Below are positions 19,891-29,220 of a DNA stretch of 64,000 bases, in pieces. Within the stretch, counting starts at the first letter, position 1, and every line of letters begins with the position of its first letter. Origin of the DNA: Anodontia alba (taxonomy: Eukaryota > Mollusca > Bivalvia > Lucinida > Lucinidae). Both the position numbers and the translations under genes were made by a program. The notes below the pieces were generated by a model. It searched no databases and was not told where the DNA came from. It saw only the letters and a program-made list of their open reading frames with translations. The stretch is from NCBI GenBank assembly GCA_964016985.1, contig OZ024828.1, positions 77,149,869 to 77,213,868 of the forward strand. The letters run 5' to 3'.

Positions 19891-20309
19891 CAGTTATTTT
19901 CCTTTGGAATATCTAAATTACATAGCCTGACCTACCCAAAATCGAAAGTAGAATCTTCCAATATTTAGTGTTGGGGAGTTCATTCAGTCTACAATTGGTT
20001 AAGTAAAGAATGTCCTGAGAAGGCAGTGGTCTGGACCGTTAATGTTCATGAGTAATTCCTAGGAAAAATATGCTTTATGCAATAGTTGATCAACCCAGCA
20101 AACATGACAAAGAGACGCAGACCAGCTTGAAGAAATATTCAGAAATATGTCTTTCAGGGGCGGATTCAGAGGGGGTTTGAGGTTCAGTGGAACCTCCCTT
20201 TGACATTTGCATGGGAAAGCTTGGATAAATTTGATATGTCTGGGACACTTTTCCTTGTACTTCTCTTCAACAAGTCCATTTTACCACCTGTTAATGTGTG
20301 TAAAATTGC

Positions 20310-20400
20310 TGGGTTAGTGGCAAACAGTGTAGACCCTGATCAGACACCGCGTTCTGCGGCGTCTGATCTGGGTCTACACTGTTTGCTCAGGCCTGTCTGT
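20310..20400. mobile_element. Family G hairpin
   Basis: GCAAACAGTGTAGACCCTGATC and GATCTGGGTCTACACTGTTTGC flank GACACCGCGTTCTGCGGCGTC. Confidence 0.8.
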
Positions 20401-20504
20401 CCGAATACATAGAGTAAGAACGGTAATGTTAAATCGAACCCCCTTAGAAGTCCTGGATCCGTCCCTGGTCTTTGCTGTTGGTGTAAACAATCATTTAAGT
20501 TAAA

Positions 20505-20715
20505 AAAATAAAGGGACTGGATATACTCAGTAGATCTTCCGCCATGTTTTACAAGGGAGACAACTTTTGTGACTTCCTGTTTCCTGCCCACCAATCCCTT
20601 TCTGAAAAATGTCTACTTTTTGAGTAGACCCCTTTTCAGAAGGGAGGCAAAACCAATTTTAAAAGAGTTGCCTCCCTTGAATGTGTATCCACCCCCCTTA
20701 AACTACAGATCCTTT
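20505..20715. mobile_element. Family Q MITE, fairly complete
   Basis: It includes the outer part TCCGCCATGTTTTACAAGGG and GGGAGACAACTTTTGTGAC, an inner hairpin AATGTCTACTTTTTGAGTAGACCCCTTTTC, and the right end TTGCCTCCCTTGAATGTGTAT. Confidence 0.75.
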
Positions 20716-20859
20716 AGCTTTCATTGTTTCGCATAATAATACCGAATTAGGCAGATTTTCCAGGGATCTGTCTCGTCTTGCCTTTTGACTCATCACATAA
20801 AGAGACTTCCCAAAATTTAATTTAACATTTACCACTCTCTGTGTTAATTCAACAGACAA

Positions 20860-21125
20860 CAATTTTTGTGATATTTTTCTTATTTTTCCCAGAAAACAGG
20901 TTTTGTCATTTCATGCATATTGTATACATTACAGACAATTTGTATGAAATGTCAAAAACTGTTTTCTGTGGGAAAATGGAGACGATTTGCGTGTAATGTC
21001 AAAACATATTTTCTGGGAAAAAGTGAGACAATTTGCATGAAATGTCAAAATCTGTTTTCTGGGAATAAAAAAAAAAAATAAAATGTTTTCCGATGATTTT
21101 TACCCAGAATGCTAAGCGTTAACTT
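20860..21125. mobile_element. Family R MITE with repeated arms
   Basis: The left arm CAGGTTTTGTCATTTCATGC is followed by three right-arm copies (GACAATTTG-ATGAAATGTCAAAA, then TTTTCTGGGAAAA), two of them tandem. The outer word ACCCAGAATGCTAAGCGTTAA ends the element near 21,121. Confidence 0.7.
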
Positions 21126-21359
21126 TCATTGTTCTGCATAATAAGACCCAATAAGGCAGATTTTCCAGGGATATGTCTCATATATCAAAACTGTCTTGCC
21201 TTTTGACACATCACATAAAGAGTCTTCCCAAAACTGTCTTGCATTTCTACTTAATATACAGCAGAGACTAGGCTGATACTGAATAGTCAATACTTGTCAT
21301 TACAGCCGCATAATATACGTAGAAGACAGACTCCGCGAATTCCTTTGAGATGTGCCTTG

Positions 21360-21460
21360 TGGAAATGCCCTTTTGGGACGTATGCAGACAGTGGAGTCCC
21401 AGATCAGCCTGCGCAACCCCGTAGTCTGATCAGGGCCTTCGCTGTCCGCTTACATAATTG
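21360..21460. repeat. Family H hairpin
   Basis: GCAGACAGTGGAGTCCCAGATCAGCC and CTGATCAGGGCCTTCGCTGTCCGC arms around GCGCAACCCCGTAGT. Confidence 0.7.
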
Positions 21461-21550
21461 GTGAATTCAGCTCATGCCTGTACGGCGCTTCATTGCACAG
21501 GGCCTTTCATTACCATCCTTCCATTGTCTCGATATGACTTAAACGTTACC

Positions 21551-21822
21551 AAAACACTCCTATTCAAATATGTTGAAAATTTCACCTCCAAAAACTGAAA
21601 ATTTACAGATAAAAAACTCTGATATATTTTTATATTTCTGCTCAAAACATAGATTGTGGGTACTCGTTAGAACCGCCTCGGCGAGGCGGTTCTAACGAGT
21701 ACACACAATCTATTTTTTGAGCAGAAATAAGAAAAATAATGTATACCCCTTTCAACCCCAGTTTTACTATATAAAAGTGGGGTTTAAGAGGGTCAAAATT
21801 ATATAAGCATGTTTTCGTGATG
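21551..21822. mobile_element. Family B MITE, copy 1
   Basis: Family B ends are CATCACGAAAACATGCC and its complement (here TATTCAAATATGTTG at the left and AAGCATGTTTTCGTGATG at the right). The centre is a perfect hairpin TCGTTAGAACCGCC-TCGGCG-AGGCGGTTCTAACGA. Flanking words CCTCCAAAAACTGAAAATTTAC and TTTTACTATATAAAAGTGGGG are conserved in all copies (28,446, 29,318, 31,443, 32,210, 53,897, 56,008, 57,556). Confidence 0.9.
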
Positions 21823-21939
21823 TAATATTGAAAGGGACATAAAACATGAAATCACTGTCATCATCAAACAGAATTATTAGTGTGTATAGTAAAATATGTC
21901 GATATATATTAACCGTTACCACCATGTAGTCAAATTCAG

Positions 21940-22070
21940 CAGATGACAGTCTGATGATATTTCTTATATTTTCCAAAAAACAGGTTTTTATCTTTCATGC
22001 AGATTGCCTCCAAAGGAGACAAATTGCATCAAAGGTTAAAGCTTCTTTTTTTCTGCAAAAACAGAAACAT
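21940..22070. mobile_element. Family R MITE
   Basis: GCAGATGACAGTCTGATG left end, arms TATCTTTCATGCAGATTG / CAAATTGCATCAAAGG around CTCCAAAGGAGA. Confidence 0.65.
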
Positions 22071-22364
22071 ATTTCAAGATATTCCTTTTCTCCCTTTGTC
22101 TGGGAGACGATAAAATGACCCACACGGGTTGATGTGTGGTGAAACGAGAACTCAGAAGGCACCTTTACTCATGTCATGGCGCATTTGTATCACAATAAAA
22201 GAGCATATATGAACCACAACAAGAGAAAATATACCTTATATTGTGCTTCTGGCAAAGACTAAAGCACAGTCTGATTAGAATCTTCACAGTTTGCCTGCAG
22301 ATGCTTAAGACCCTTAGCTATCGTTAAGTATGGAAAAGCGTTGAAAGGGCAAATAAGATATGAT

Positions 22365-22640
22365 GCACAACGCAGAAAAAATACCTTATACAATATGCGG
22401 ACAACGCAGGCCCTGATCAGCCTGCGCAAATGCGCAGGCTGATCAGGGCCTTCGTTGCCCGCATACAGAATCAATGGACATTGTAGTATATGTCGACGAA
22501 CAGAGAATGTTCACATCAGACTACACAGATACGCACGCTCATCTGAACCTTCGCTGTTCGCATATGACATAAGCGCCTTTTCCCACGTTATGCATCACGA
22601 ACATTTTATGGACAAGGCTGCGCATCTTCACAGTCTGGTC
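22365..22640. repeat. Family H, one perfect hairpin and one degraded copy
   Basis: At 22,389-22,470: GCGGACAACGCAGGCCCTGATCAGCC - TGCGCAAATGCGCA - GGCTGATCAGGGCCTTCGTTGCCCGC. A second copy at 22,500-22,570 is degraded. The two directly repeat the phrase ACAGAATCAATGGACATTGTAG / CGAACAGAGAATG also seen at 7365-7410. Confidence 0.75.
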
Positions 22641-22831
22641 TTGTGGTAGTTTATCCTCAATATTATTAATCATGTTCATTTGATATTCTGTACTGAAAAA
22701 TAATTTCAACTCAACAGGCTTATACTTAAAACTATATTCCTCGCGTTTTCGAAGTAAGTTTGACCGAGTTGGACTCAAATTTATTTTTGTTCATTTTATC
22801 GATGTGTAAATGCCGGCGATCAATCACAAAC

Positions 22832-23067
22832 CTGGGCCCAGTTGTTCAAAGCGTTGTTAGCTTAACGAGCTCGTTAGTGGTCAAAATGTTAACTGTTCCA
22901 GTAAGTACAATATCTAATTCACAGGTATTTTTGCTGAAAAGAATGTGAGTGCAAAAACTACTCACATTTTTTCAGCAAAAATATTAACATATAAGCCGTA
23001 TTTGATGATCAAAGTTTTAACGATACGTTAACTAACGACGTCATTAGTTTTGAACAACTGAGCCCTG
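22832..23067. mobile_element. Family C MITE, copy 2
   Basis: Ends CTGGGCCCAGTTGTTC and GAACAACTGAGCCC. The central GTGAGT..ACTCACATTTTTTC hairpin is partly deleted. Confidence 0.85.
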
Positions 23068-23099
23068 AATTTTTGATCCATGTTTAAACGCCAGCAATT

Positions 23100-23480
23100 A
23101 AACCCACAAACTTGACATAAAGCCATCTATAAAATCCACAAAAAATGAAATTTATTCCTATAGTAAATATCGAACAAGAATGGTTACACAGTCTGGCAAT
23201 CGTCTTATCCATCAATATGAAGACACACGATGTGAGGAAAGTGCCTTTATACCATATGCATACAGTGAAGGTCAAGGTCATCCAATGCATCCAAATGTAT
23301 CTGTATATAAAACCCCTAAATCTGATTTGTTGCCTCATATACAACAAGTGCTCTCTGCCGACAATGTATCATATATGAAGAATTACCATATGTACCCTAA
23401 ATATTGGGTCTCCTTAGCTCCTTACAATACTTGTAAAAGGTGTCCTTTTGACAACCTTTTGATGTGTCAAAAACCTGCTT
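23100..23480. other. No feature recognised
   Basis: Short overlapping open frames on both strands but no splice signals, similarity or repeat that I can identify. Confidence 0.3.
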
Positions 23481-23489
23481 GAATGAGTG

Positions 23490-23548
23490 GCAACCAGTGT
23501 AGACCCAGATCAGTCTGATCTGGGTCAACATTGTTTGCTCAGGCCTAT
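23490..23548. mobile_element. Family G hairpin, short form
   Basis: GCAACCAGTGTAGACCCAGATCAG directly meets CTGATCTGGGTCAACATTGTTTGC; the GC-rich centre is missing. Confidence 0.75.
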
Positions 23549-23564
23549 CTGTCCCAACACTAGA

Positions 23565-23570
23565 TTTATT
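23565..23570 (-). terminator. Poly(A) signal of the 104-residue membrane protein gene
   Basis: AATAAA on the minus strand lies 48 bp past the stop codon at 23,618, well placed for the gene at 23,618-23,932. Confidence 0.6.
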
Positions 23571-23617
23571 TCTGTATGTTGAATTTTCCACATTGCATAA
23601 TCACGGCATTGTAACAT

Positions 23618-23932
23618 TCAACCTTGATTCATTTGTGCGTTCCATTTAAATATCTTGTCTGTGTTCGGATGCCACCATTTCATGTAATAAACTCCAAGAA
23701 CTATTGCACCTAAAAACATTGAAAGAACGAAAAGAACAATACTGATTAGTTTAGCACGAGTCGTTGTCATGGCAGCTCCCATATTACTGATGTTGTAGGG
23801 ATTCTGAGGTGTCCTGTGGTCAGGGCGACCGAAGAGGCTATGTGACCTCAGTGATATCGACTCACAGATGTTCCTCACCATTTGAAGCCGGGAACCTCTT
23901 CTGGATGTCCTGGACGATTGTTTGTAAGCCAT
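23618..23932 (-). CDS. Small single-pass membrane protein, 104 residues
   Basis: I do not recognise the family by name. The start at 23,932 is preferred because CCAACAATGGC has A at -3 and G at +4; an earlier in-frame ATG at 24,040 would translate the upstream 25-bp repeats. Residues 1-40 are basic and Ser/Arg-rich (SSRTSRRGSR). Residues 62-86 form one hydrophobic segment (LISIVLFVLSMFLGAIVLGV then YYMKWW). The tail has the motif W-x-P-x-T-D-K-I-F. It aligns without gaps to the 105-residue protein at 59,946-60,263: both keep PY at 45-46, AK at 60-61, VLFVLS at 66-71, YY at 82-83 and TDKIF at 91-95. The gene has one coding exon. Conservation over many substitutions implies selection. No signal peptide is evident, so the protein probably inserts by its single helix. 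The helix region faintly recalls the last helix of CD225/dispanin proteins but I would not assign it. Confidence 0.75.
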   Translation of the reverse strand: MAYKQSSRTSRRGSRLQMVRNICESISLRSHSLFGRPDHRTPQNPYNISNMGAAMTTTRAKLISIVLFVLSMFLGAIVLGVYYMKWWHPNTDKIFKWNAQMNQG

Positions 23933-23980
23933 TGTTGGTGAAATAAATAGCTTGTACCAGAAAGTCATCAATCGAAATGT

Positions 23981-24098
23981 GTTCCTCCAGTCAAATATCT
24001 GATCTGTTCCTCCAATCAAGTCTCTGATCTGTTCATCCAATCAAATCTCCGATCTGTTCCTCCAATCAAATATCTGATCTGCTCCTCCAATCAAATCG
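23981..24098 (-). promoter_or_regulatory. Five 25-bp repeats with CCAATCA boxes upstream of the membrane protein gene
   Basis: Units at 23,981-24,005, 24,006-24,030, 24,031-24,055, 24,056-24,080 and 24,081-24,098 (partial) read GTTCCTCCAATCAAATATC then TGATCT. Four of five hold CCAATCA (the first has CCAGTCA), the pentamer bound by NF-Y, in regular 25-bp spacing. They lie 49-166 bp upstream of the start codon, the usual range for CCAAT boxes. The regulatory role is inferred from sequence and position only. Confidence 0.6.
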
Positions 24099-24239
24099 TT
24101 TATATCATATACCCGGCGTTTTGATTTTTTTGACTGTCACAGTGACACAAAACTGTCATGCGTACTTTCTCTGTTTTTTCATTTGTTAATGTTTCTGGTA
24201 GAGAAATGAACTTCTGAAACACAAAAAAGAAAATAATAG

Positions 24240-24411
24240 TAACCAACCATGAGGAACCAACCATGACAACGTGGCATTTACTTCGATGCAGTGTCAGATG
24301 CGACGTTGTCTCAACATTGCGTGCAGACAACGTCGCATAAACGTCGATGCAACATAATGACGTTACATCGACATGATGCGATTTTGTCTCAATGTTGCGT
24401 GCCCGCTGGGA
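24240..24411. mobile_element. Family S palindromic MITE (ACGTCGATGCAACGTCAT type), copy 1
   Basis: Arms GACAACGTCGCATAAACGTC and GATGCGATTTTGTCTCAATG surround GATGCAACATAATGACGTTACATC. The end GTGCCCGCTGGGAAG is shared with the copies at 27,048 and 27,806. Confidence 0.7.
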
Positions 24412-24659
24412 AGTATGCGGAAAACACGTATACCAAATTTGCATAAAAGCACGCATTTAAACTCATGCCAGTCTGTACCGTTTCTCTGTTTGCACCGCGC
24501 AATATCTGAGAGAAGCCATACTTTACGCTCTTTTTATTATCCAAAGAATTTTAGAAAGTCGATATCTGCAGAACTGCAGTGATAATGCAAGTAACACAGA
24601 ACATTTAGATCACGCAAAATATAATCCAATGGTCAGTCGAACAGCTAGTTACTTCTTGG

Positions 24660-25070
24660 GGTGCTGATGCAGCTGAGAAAAGCGCCGTTAAGCAAAGGAC
24701 CGGATCAGCCTGTGTATCCGTGTAGTCTGGTTGGGTATTGTCTTTCTATATTCGTAAAAAAACCTATACTGTTATGTTCAGTGATTTTGTAAGAAGGCAG
24801 TGAAGGCGCAGATTGACCCAGGCCTCCTTTACCTGTATATGACGTAGGCGCCCTTCTGTCACATTAACCATCATTATATATAGTTTAAGCTTCTTCTTGA
24901 ACAGCATTTTATTTTTTGTAATTGTGCAGGCTGGCAATTTCATTAACATGTATTATCTATGGTTGCTAAAGATAAAAGTAGCTGACATGGTCTGTTCTTG
25001 CCAGACACAGAGTAACAGGCAATTGGACCTTTTCGGGGCCAGACCAGGTCGGGTTAGAATTTATGATTTG
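24660..25070. repeat. Degraded family H pieces
   Basis: AAGGACCGGATCAGCCTGTG..GTGTAGTCTGGTTGGG (24,694-24,735) and ATTGACCCAGGCCTCC (24,810) are weak family H arms. Nothing else is recognised. Confidence 0.45.
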
Positions 25071-25079
25071 CTTGAACTA

Positions 25080-25565
25080 CGATACTTTATGAGCATAATT
25101 TTTCTTCATCACATAACTTAAAATCTTTGGACATCGGAGAGAGAATACATATGACAAAGGAGCCGCGCCATGCGAAAACATGTCTTCTGGTATATGCGGA
25201 CAGCGAAGGCCCAGATCAGTCTGCGCACCCGCGCATACTGATCAGGGCATTCACTGTCCGCTAACAGAATCATTGGATACTACAGAGTGTATGGGTGAAG
25301 AGCAAAAGCCCGAATGCGCAGGATGAACTACAAGATTTTATGAGCATGATTTTTCTTCATTGCATAACTGTTAAACTGTCTTGACAACTGAGAGAGTATA
25401 CAGATGACAACTGGGACGCACCATGCAAAAGCATACCTTCGGGAATATGCGGACAGCGAAGACGCAGATCAGCCTGCGCATCCGCGCAGACTGATCAGGG
25501 CCTTCCCTGTCCGCTAACAGAATCATTGGGTACTATATAATGTATGAATGAAGAGCAAAGGCCCG
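25080..25565. repeat. Tandem duplication of a ~245-bp unit carrying family H
   Basis: Both copies run: CTACAAGATTTTATGAGCAT-type start, TTTTTCTTCATTGCATAACT, GAGAGAGTATACAGATGAC, CCATGCAAAAGCATACCTTC, a family H hairpin, then TAACAGAATCATTGG and GAAGAGCAAAGGCCCGG. Copy 1 is about 25,078-25,327 and copy 2 about 25,328-25,565. A third, more diverged copy lies at 43,690-43,840. Confidence 0.8.
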
Positions 25566-25639
25566 GATGGCACTTTGCGCATGCGCAGGATGAACTTCAT
25601 TTTGTGCATGCTCGAAGGAACTTCTTCGCTTAATGCGGC

Positions 25640-25703
25640 CCGAACGATCGCAATACTGCAATGAAACAAAGCAGAAGGCTCAATGACAGTCTGAGGCCAA
25701 TAC

Positions 25704-25734
<31 letters not shown>

Positions 25735-25850
25735 ACAACTTGGACCACGATGGGCCCGACGACAGACAGCAACAGCCAGGCGCTTAGCTTCTGAAACAGA
25801 TTGTGGAATAAGCCGTCATTCAGTCTGAGGTCCAACCCACCGTCGTGCAA
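25640..25850 (-). pseudogene. HRGP-family exon copy 1 (expanded poly-A inside)
   Basis: On the minus strand an acceptor-like CTGTTTCAG (near 25,792-25,800) is followed by a frame reading LAVAVCRRAHRGPSCSF. It matches NVCGWTHRGPGCGF at 30.1 kb and NVCFLAQRGPTGVF at 54.8 kb. The frame then runs into a poly-A/T tract of about 29 bases (25,704-25,731 on +), absent from sister copies. Further downstream, words such as GAAACAAAG..GGCTCAATG are shared with 29,980 and 42,160. The sister signal-peptide-like exon is at 26,040-26,112. I call it decayed because of the homopolymer and the family G insertion between the two exons. Confidence 0.5.
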
Positions 25851-26035
25851 TTAACCCATTAAAGACTAAAAAAAAAACTCTCTCATACTATATATTTGAA
25901 GTGTCCATTTTCGATTTTAGGTATGTCAGACTATACGATGTAAATATTCCTAAAGAAAAATGGTTGAACTATTCTGCGGCGTCTGATCTGGGTCTGCATT
26001 GTTTGCCAGTTACCTGTTTAGGGGTCTCCAGTCTT
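25851..26035. mobile_element. Family G MITE inserted inside the HRGP-family copy
   Basis: Ends TAACCCATTAAAGACT and CAGTCTTAAATGGGTTA are inverted. The interior has GTGTCCATTTTCGATTTTAGG and the half hairpin GCGGCGTCTGATCTGGG. The sisters of the flanking exons at 42.2-42.4 kb lack it, so it inserted after the duplication. Confidence 0.75.
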
Positions 26036-26300
26036 AAATGGGTTAAAAAGGGAAGCAAAGTTATCAACCATCATTGGATTAACAACTACGCATGCAGTTT
26101 GCCGCAGAATATCCATGTTGTAACCTGTCTTTTTTATAGCAAGTGACAATCTTTTTGGATTGTTAAAAAAACTCGGTATTACCAGCAATGTTTCTGAATT
26201 TATAGACTAAGTCGCCATAAAATACGGATTCCAACAGACCTTCCTGCAGAAGTGTTTTCAAGCCAACGTTATATTTGGAAATGAACTCAGAACAACAACG
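26036..26300 (-). pseudogene. HRGP-family signal-peptide-like exon and conserved upstream, copy 1
   Basis: A minus-strand frame beginning at an ATG near 26,112 reads MDILRQTACVVVNPMM, homologous to MNFPRQISCMIVYLIL at 42,397 and MRQAACMIIDPIM at about 62,490. About 180 bp upstream of the ATG (26,113-26,290) also match the 62,504-62,660 copy, for example GAAGTGTTTTCAAGCC and GTTATATTTGGAAAT. The duplicated block therefore contains a promoter or 5' UTR as well. No intact full protein can be followed. Confidence 0.5.
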
Positions 26301-26649
26301 ATAAAACCTAAAATATGTTTTACAAATGTACACTGTTTATGCTACGGATACTCCTATTTTAGAACTTTAGTAATAATAATAAAAATAATAAAATCCAGTT
26401 GTTCCATTGTACCGTCGTAATGATTTTAGGCGACGATACTGAAATCCGCCGACGAGTAATCACTTACTCGTACATGAAATCTTTTTATTCCGGAATAAAA
26501 ATCCAATGCATTAAAAAGTGCCGCGCTATGAGAGACGGGGTGTTCGGCACAGATGCGAACAGCGGAGCTCAAGGTCATCCCTATGAAGCCACACAATTTG
26601 ATATCTGCACTTTAAGTTGGTATAAATAGATGCATTCTACAGCAACTAA

Positions 26650-26735
26650 TGATTCTGCAAGCGGACAGTGAAGGCCCTGATCAGACTGCGCGGATGCGCA
26701 GTCTGATCGGGCCTGCGCTGTCCGCATGTGCCCGA
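26650..26735. repeat. Family H hairpin
   Basis: GCGGACAGTGAAGGCCCTGATCAGACTG - CGCGGATGCG - CAGTCTGATCGGGCCTGCGCTGTCCGC, nearly perfect. Confidence 0.8.
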
Positions 26736-26739
26736 ATCC

Positions 26740-27047
26740 CCTTTTCCCGTAGCGCCACTCAAATGTCAGTGTATCAAAGTAATCACCATAAATAAACATT
26801 TTCCCCTCCAAAGTTGAACACTTATTATCCAGAAATATTGTTTACGGAGACGAGAAACGAGCCAGCAATTATCATAAAATATAGCCAGTCACGCAAGAAT
26901 CGCCCACAAAACTGGAACCAAGCCCTGAAAAAACGGCACGTGCTAGCAATTGAAAGCCAATATCAGCCAGAATACGAAGATACTGAATAGGGCTAACTCT
27001 TTTCACAAAATATTTGTAGACTCGTGTGTTCAGCGATCCTATCTCAA
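26740..27047. other. No feature recognised
   Basis: Mixed sequence without repeats or frames that I can place. Confidence 0.3.
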
Positions 27048-27144
27048 CCCAGCAGGCACATGATGTCGCATTAACGTCGATGCAACGTCATGACATTGCA
27101 TCGACGTTATTGCGACGTTGTATAAACGTCATGTGCTCACTGGG
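27048..27144. mobile_element. Family S palindromic MITE, copy 2 (complete)
   Basis: Ends CCCAGCAGGCACATGATGTC and CATGTGCTCACTGGG are inverted; the interior arms are ATTAACGTCGATGCAACGTC and GCATCGACGTTATTGCGACG. Ninety-seven bp, nearly self-complementary throughout. Confidence 0.85.
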
Positions 27145-27429
27145 AAGCTCTTGTTAATACAATGAATATCCATGTGTTGCATGTATTTATATAATACCCA
27201 GCATTTAGTCCAAACTCAAGGCACCAAACTGTCAAAATTTCACTATATGACTCTATTGGTGAAAACAAAAAGAATAATTAAACCCACACACTGAAAAAGC
27301 ATGAGAACCAGTTTTCCTTCTTAAAGATAAAATAATGCTTAGTCGGGAAATATGTTGTACTGTTTACACCGTGGTTTTGATTTTGTTCGGAGAGGAATCG
27401 ACTAAGTCTAATTAAAGGTAAATTATGGT

Positions 27430-27800
27430 GCTTTAAAGGCTCCATATTCCTCTAAAACAGGCATTTTTTATCCAAGAAAGTTTTATTAAATTGATATATA
27501 TAGTATGCACGTTCATCAAATGTGGCATCTGACGGTCTGTAAAATTTCAGTTAGCCTCTTGTTTTTGAACTGGATCAAAAATGAAATGATTTTCTTTTAT
27601 CATATCTCTGAATTAATGTTGGCAACACTAATTCAGAGATACGACAAAAAAATCATTTCCATGATTTCAAGACCGAGATACTAACTGAAATTTTACAGGC
27701 TGTCAGGTGCCACATTTTTTGATTGTATTAACACCATATATCAATTTATTAAACCTTTCTTGGATAATAAAATGTCTATCTTTGAGGGATATGGAGCCTT
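27430..27800. mobile_element. Family T long palindromic MITE
   Basis: About 360 bp whose two halves pair along most of their length. The ends are AAGGCTCCATATTCCTC and GGATATGGAGCCTT. Inner pairs are TCTGTAAAATTTCAGTTAG / ACTAACTGAAATTTTACAG and ATCTCTGAATTAATG / CTAATTCAGAGAT. TTAA-like bases flank both ends. It is the only copy here. Confidence 0.85.
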
Positions 27801-27805
27801 GAATT

Positions 27806-28060
27806 AACGTTGTTTTAACGTTGTGTACCCGCTGTGCAGTAGCTAAGTCTGGCGCAGAAAACTTGATACGTCAGCTGTTCAGAGCACACAACGTTGATAC
27901 TTCAGCTGTTCAGGGCACACAACGTTGAAACAACGTTTATTCAACGTCAAATCGTTGAATCAACGCTGTTTCAACGTTTTGTGCCCATTGGGAAGTAGCT
28001 AGTCTGGCGCAGAAAGCTTGATACGTCAGCTGTTCCGATTTGTGAGTGTTTTCATTCCTC
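27806..28060. mobile_element. Family S-like palindrome with 45-bp flanking duplication
   Basis: The phrase AAACTTGATACGTCAGCTG (preceded by GTCTGGCGCAG) occurs at 27,849 and again at about 28,005. Between them lies an inverted repeat GAAACAACGTTTATTCAACG / TTGAATCAACGCTGTTTCAACG, with GTGCCCATTGGGAAG at the right. I infer insertion of a family S element into a segment that was then duplicated. Confidence 0.6.
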
Positions 28061-28320
28061 TAACGGGTCATTCTTTAAGAATCTATTAGAAAGCAGGTAA
28101 ACTGCAAGAACTGGTGCATGAGCTAGATATTGATACAGGTGAAATATCGGTGGTCTCTGTAAGCTGAGATGAAAGAACTCTGGTGAAGCAAACCCAGGTC
28201 TACTTCAATGGAAAGGAGGACAAACACATATATGTGGTGTTGAGTTTTAGTACACATTTACATTATGAACACAGGCATAGGGTGCAAAAATTTAAGTGAA
28301 GATACATGTATCTAGGAAAT
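28060..28320. other. No feature recognised
   Basis: No repeat family or credible exon seen. Confidence 0.3.
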
Positions 28321-28447
28321 GCAACAATCGCAAAGCACAACCCTCCCGAAAAGAAGATGAGGAACAATCATTGACAAAATAAACGTCACATATGCAACCG
28401 CCGACGCACGAAGAAAGAATTACAACAAAGGAACCGCCTTGCATCAC
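28321..28447 (-). pseudogene. HRGP-family hydrophobic exon, copy at 28.4 kb
   Basis: The minus strand reads KAVPLL, a stop (TAA), then FFLRASAVAYV and FGRVVLCDC. It is homologous to IPLLQFFFVCTLVIANV at 57.45 kb and LGRAAVCDC at 41.06 kb. A truncated family B MITE follows at 28,446. The internal stop marks it as decayed. Confidence 0.45.
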
Positions 28448-28570
28448 GAAAACATGCCTATATAATTTTGATCCCCTTAAACCCCATTTTTATATAGTAA
28501 AACTGGGGTTTACAGGGGTATACATTATTTTTCTTATTTCTGCTCAAAACATAGATTGTGTCTATCTTAG
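28446..28570. mobile_element. Family B MITE, truncated
   Basis: Left end CATCACGAAAACATGCC, CCTTAAACCCCATTTTTATATA, then CTGCTCAAAACATAGATTGTG where the copy breaks off and a family C right half (28,571-28,624) begins. Confidence 0.8.
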
Positions 28571-28624
28571 CTACAACAATTAACGAGTTCGTTAAGCTGA
28601 CGATGCTTTGAGCAACTGGGCCCT
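28571..28624. mobile_element. Family C right-end fragment
   Basis: TAACGAGTTCGTTAAGCTGAC and GAGCAACTGGGCCC. Confidence 0.7.
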
Positions 28625-28853
28625 GATTGTTTACGGAGATTGGAATGTCAAGGAGCATGAAATGTCAAAGTTAAGAAGGACATTCAAGCTGACTGGGATA
28701 AAGTTTATGGCAACCCTGCAATGGTAAAACAAATGCAAATAGGCTGAAGCTCTTAGAATGTGCCACGTACAACAATTTAGTGATTGCAAACACACTAGAC
28801 AGTCACAAACCACGAAGACGGACTTGGCACAGTCCGGATGGATACCATCATAA

Positions 28854-29091
28854 CCCAGTTCTTCAAAACTTACGAAGTAGTTAGCTAATGTGTTAAAATT
28901 TCTATCTTGAAATATGACAAGTATATTGATATTTTTGCCGAAAACAATGTCAGTAGTTTTACATTGCAAAAGCTACTCACATTTTGCAGCAAAAATGTCA
29001 ATGTATTTGAAAATACTTTTGCAACAACTGTTAACAAGTTTGTCAATAAACAAATGATGCTTTCAATGTGCTTTGAACAAGTGGGCCCAGA
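28854..29091. mobile_element. Family C MITE, degraded
   Basis: Left end ACCCAGTTCTTCAAAAC, centre CAAAAGCTACTCACATTTTGC, right end TTGAACAAGTGGGCCC. Confidence 0.75.
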
Positions 29092-29114
29092 TTGCTTATA
29101 CTAGGTTAGCAAAT

Positions 29115-29215
29115 TTGTGTTTTTGGTTTGTTTTTTCCCAGAAAGTAGTCTTTCACATTCCATACAAATATTATCTCCTAAGACGATTACTTGCTTGAAA
29201 TGTCAAATATATGTG
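29115..29215. mobile_element. Family R MITE fragment
   Basis: TTTCCCAGAAAGTAGTC, arms CATTCCATACAAATATTAT / TGCTTGAAATGTCAA around TCTCCTAAGAC. Confidence 0.6.
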
Positions 29216-29220
29216 AAGAT

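Noticed and set aside
23933..24040. N-terminal extension of the 104-residue membrane protein from an upstream in-frame ATG
   Set aside because: The extension only translates the 25-bp CCAAT repeats, the downstream ATG has the better start context, and the chosen length matches the 105-residue paralogue without gaps.
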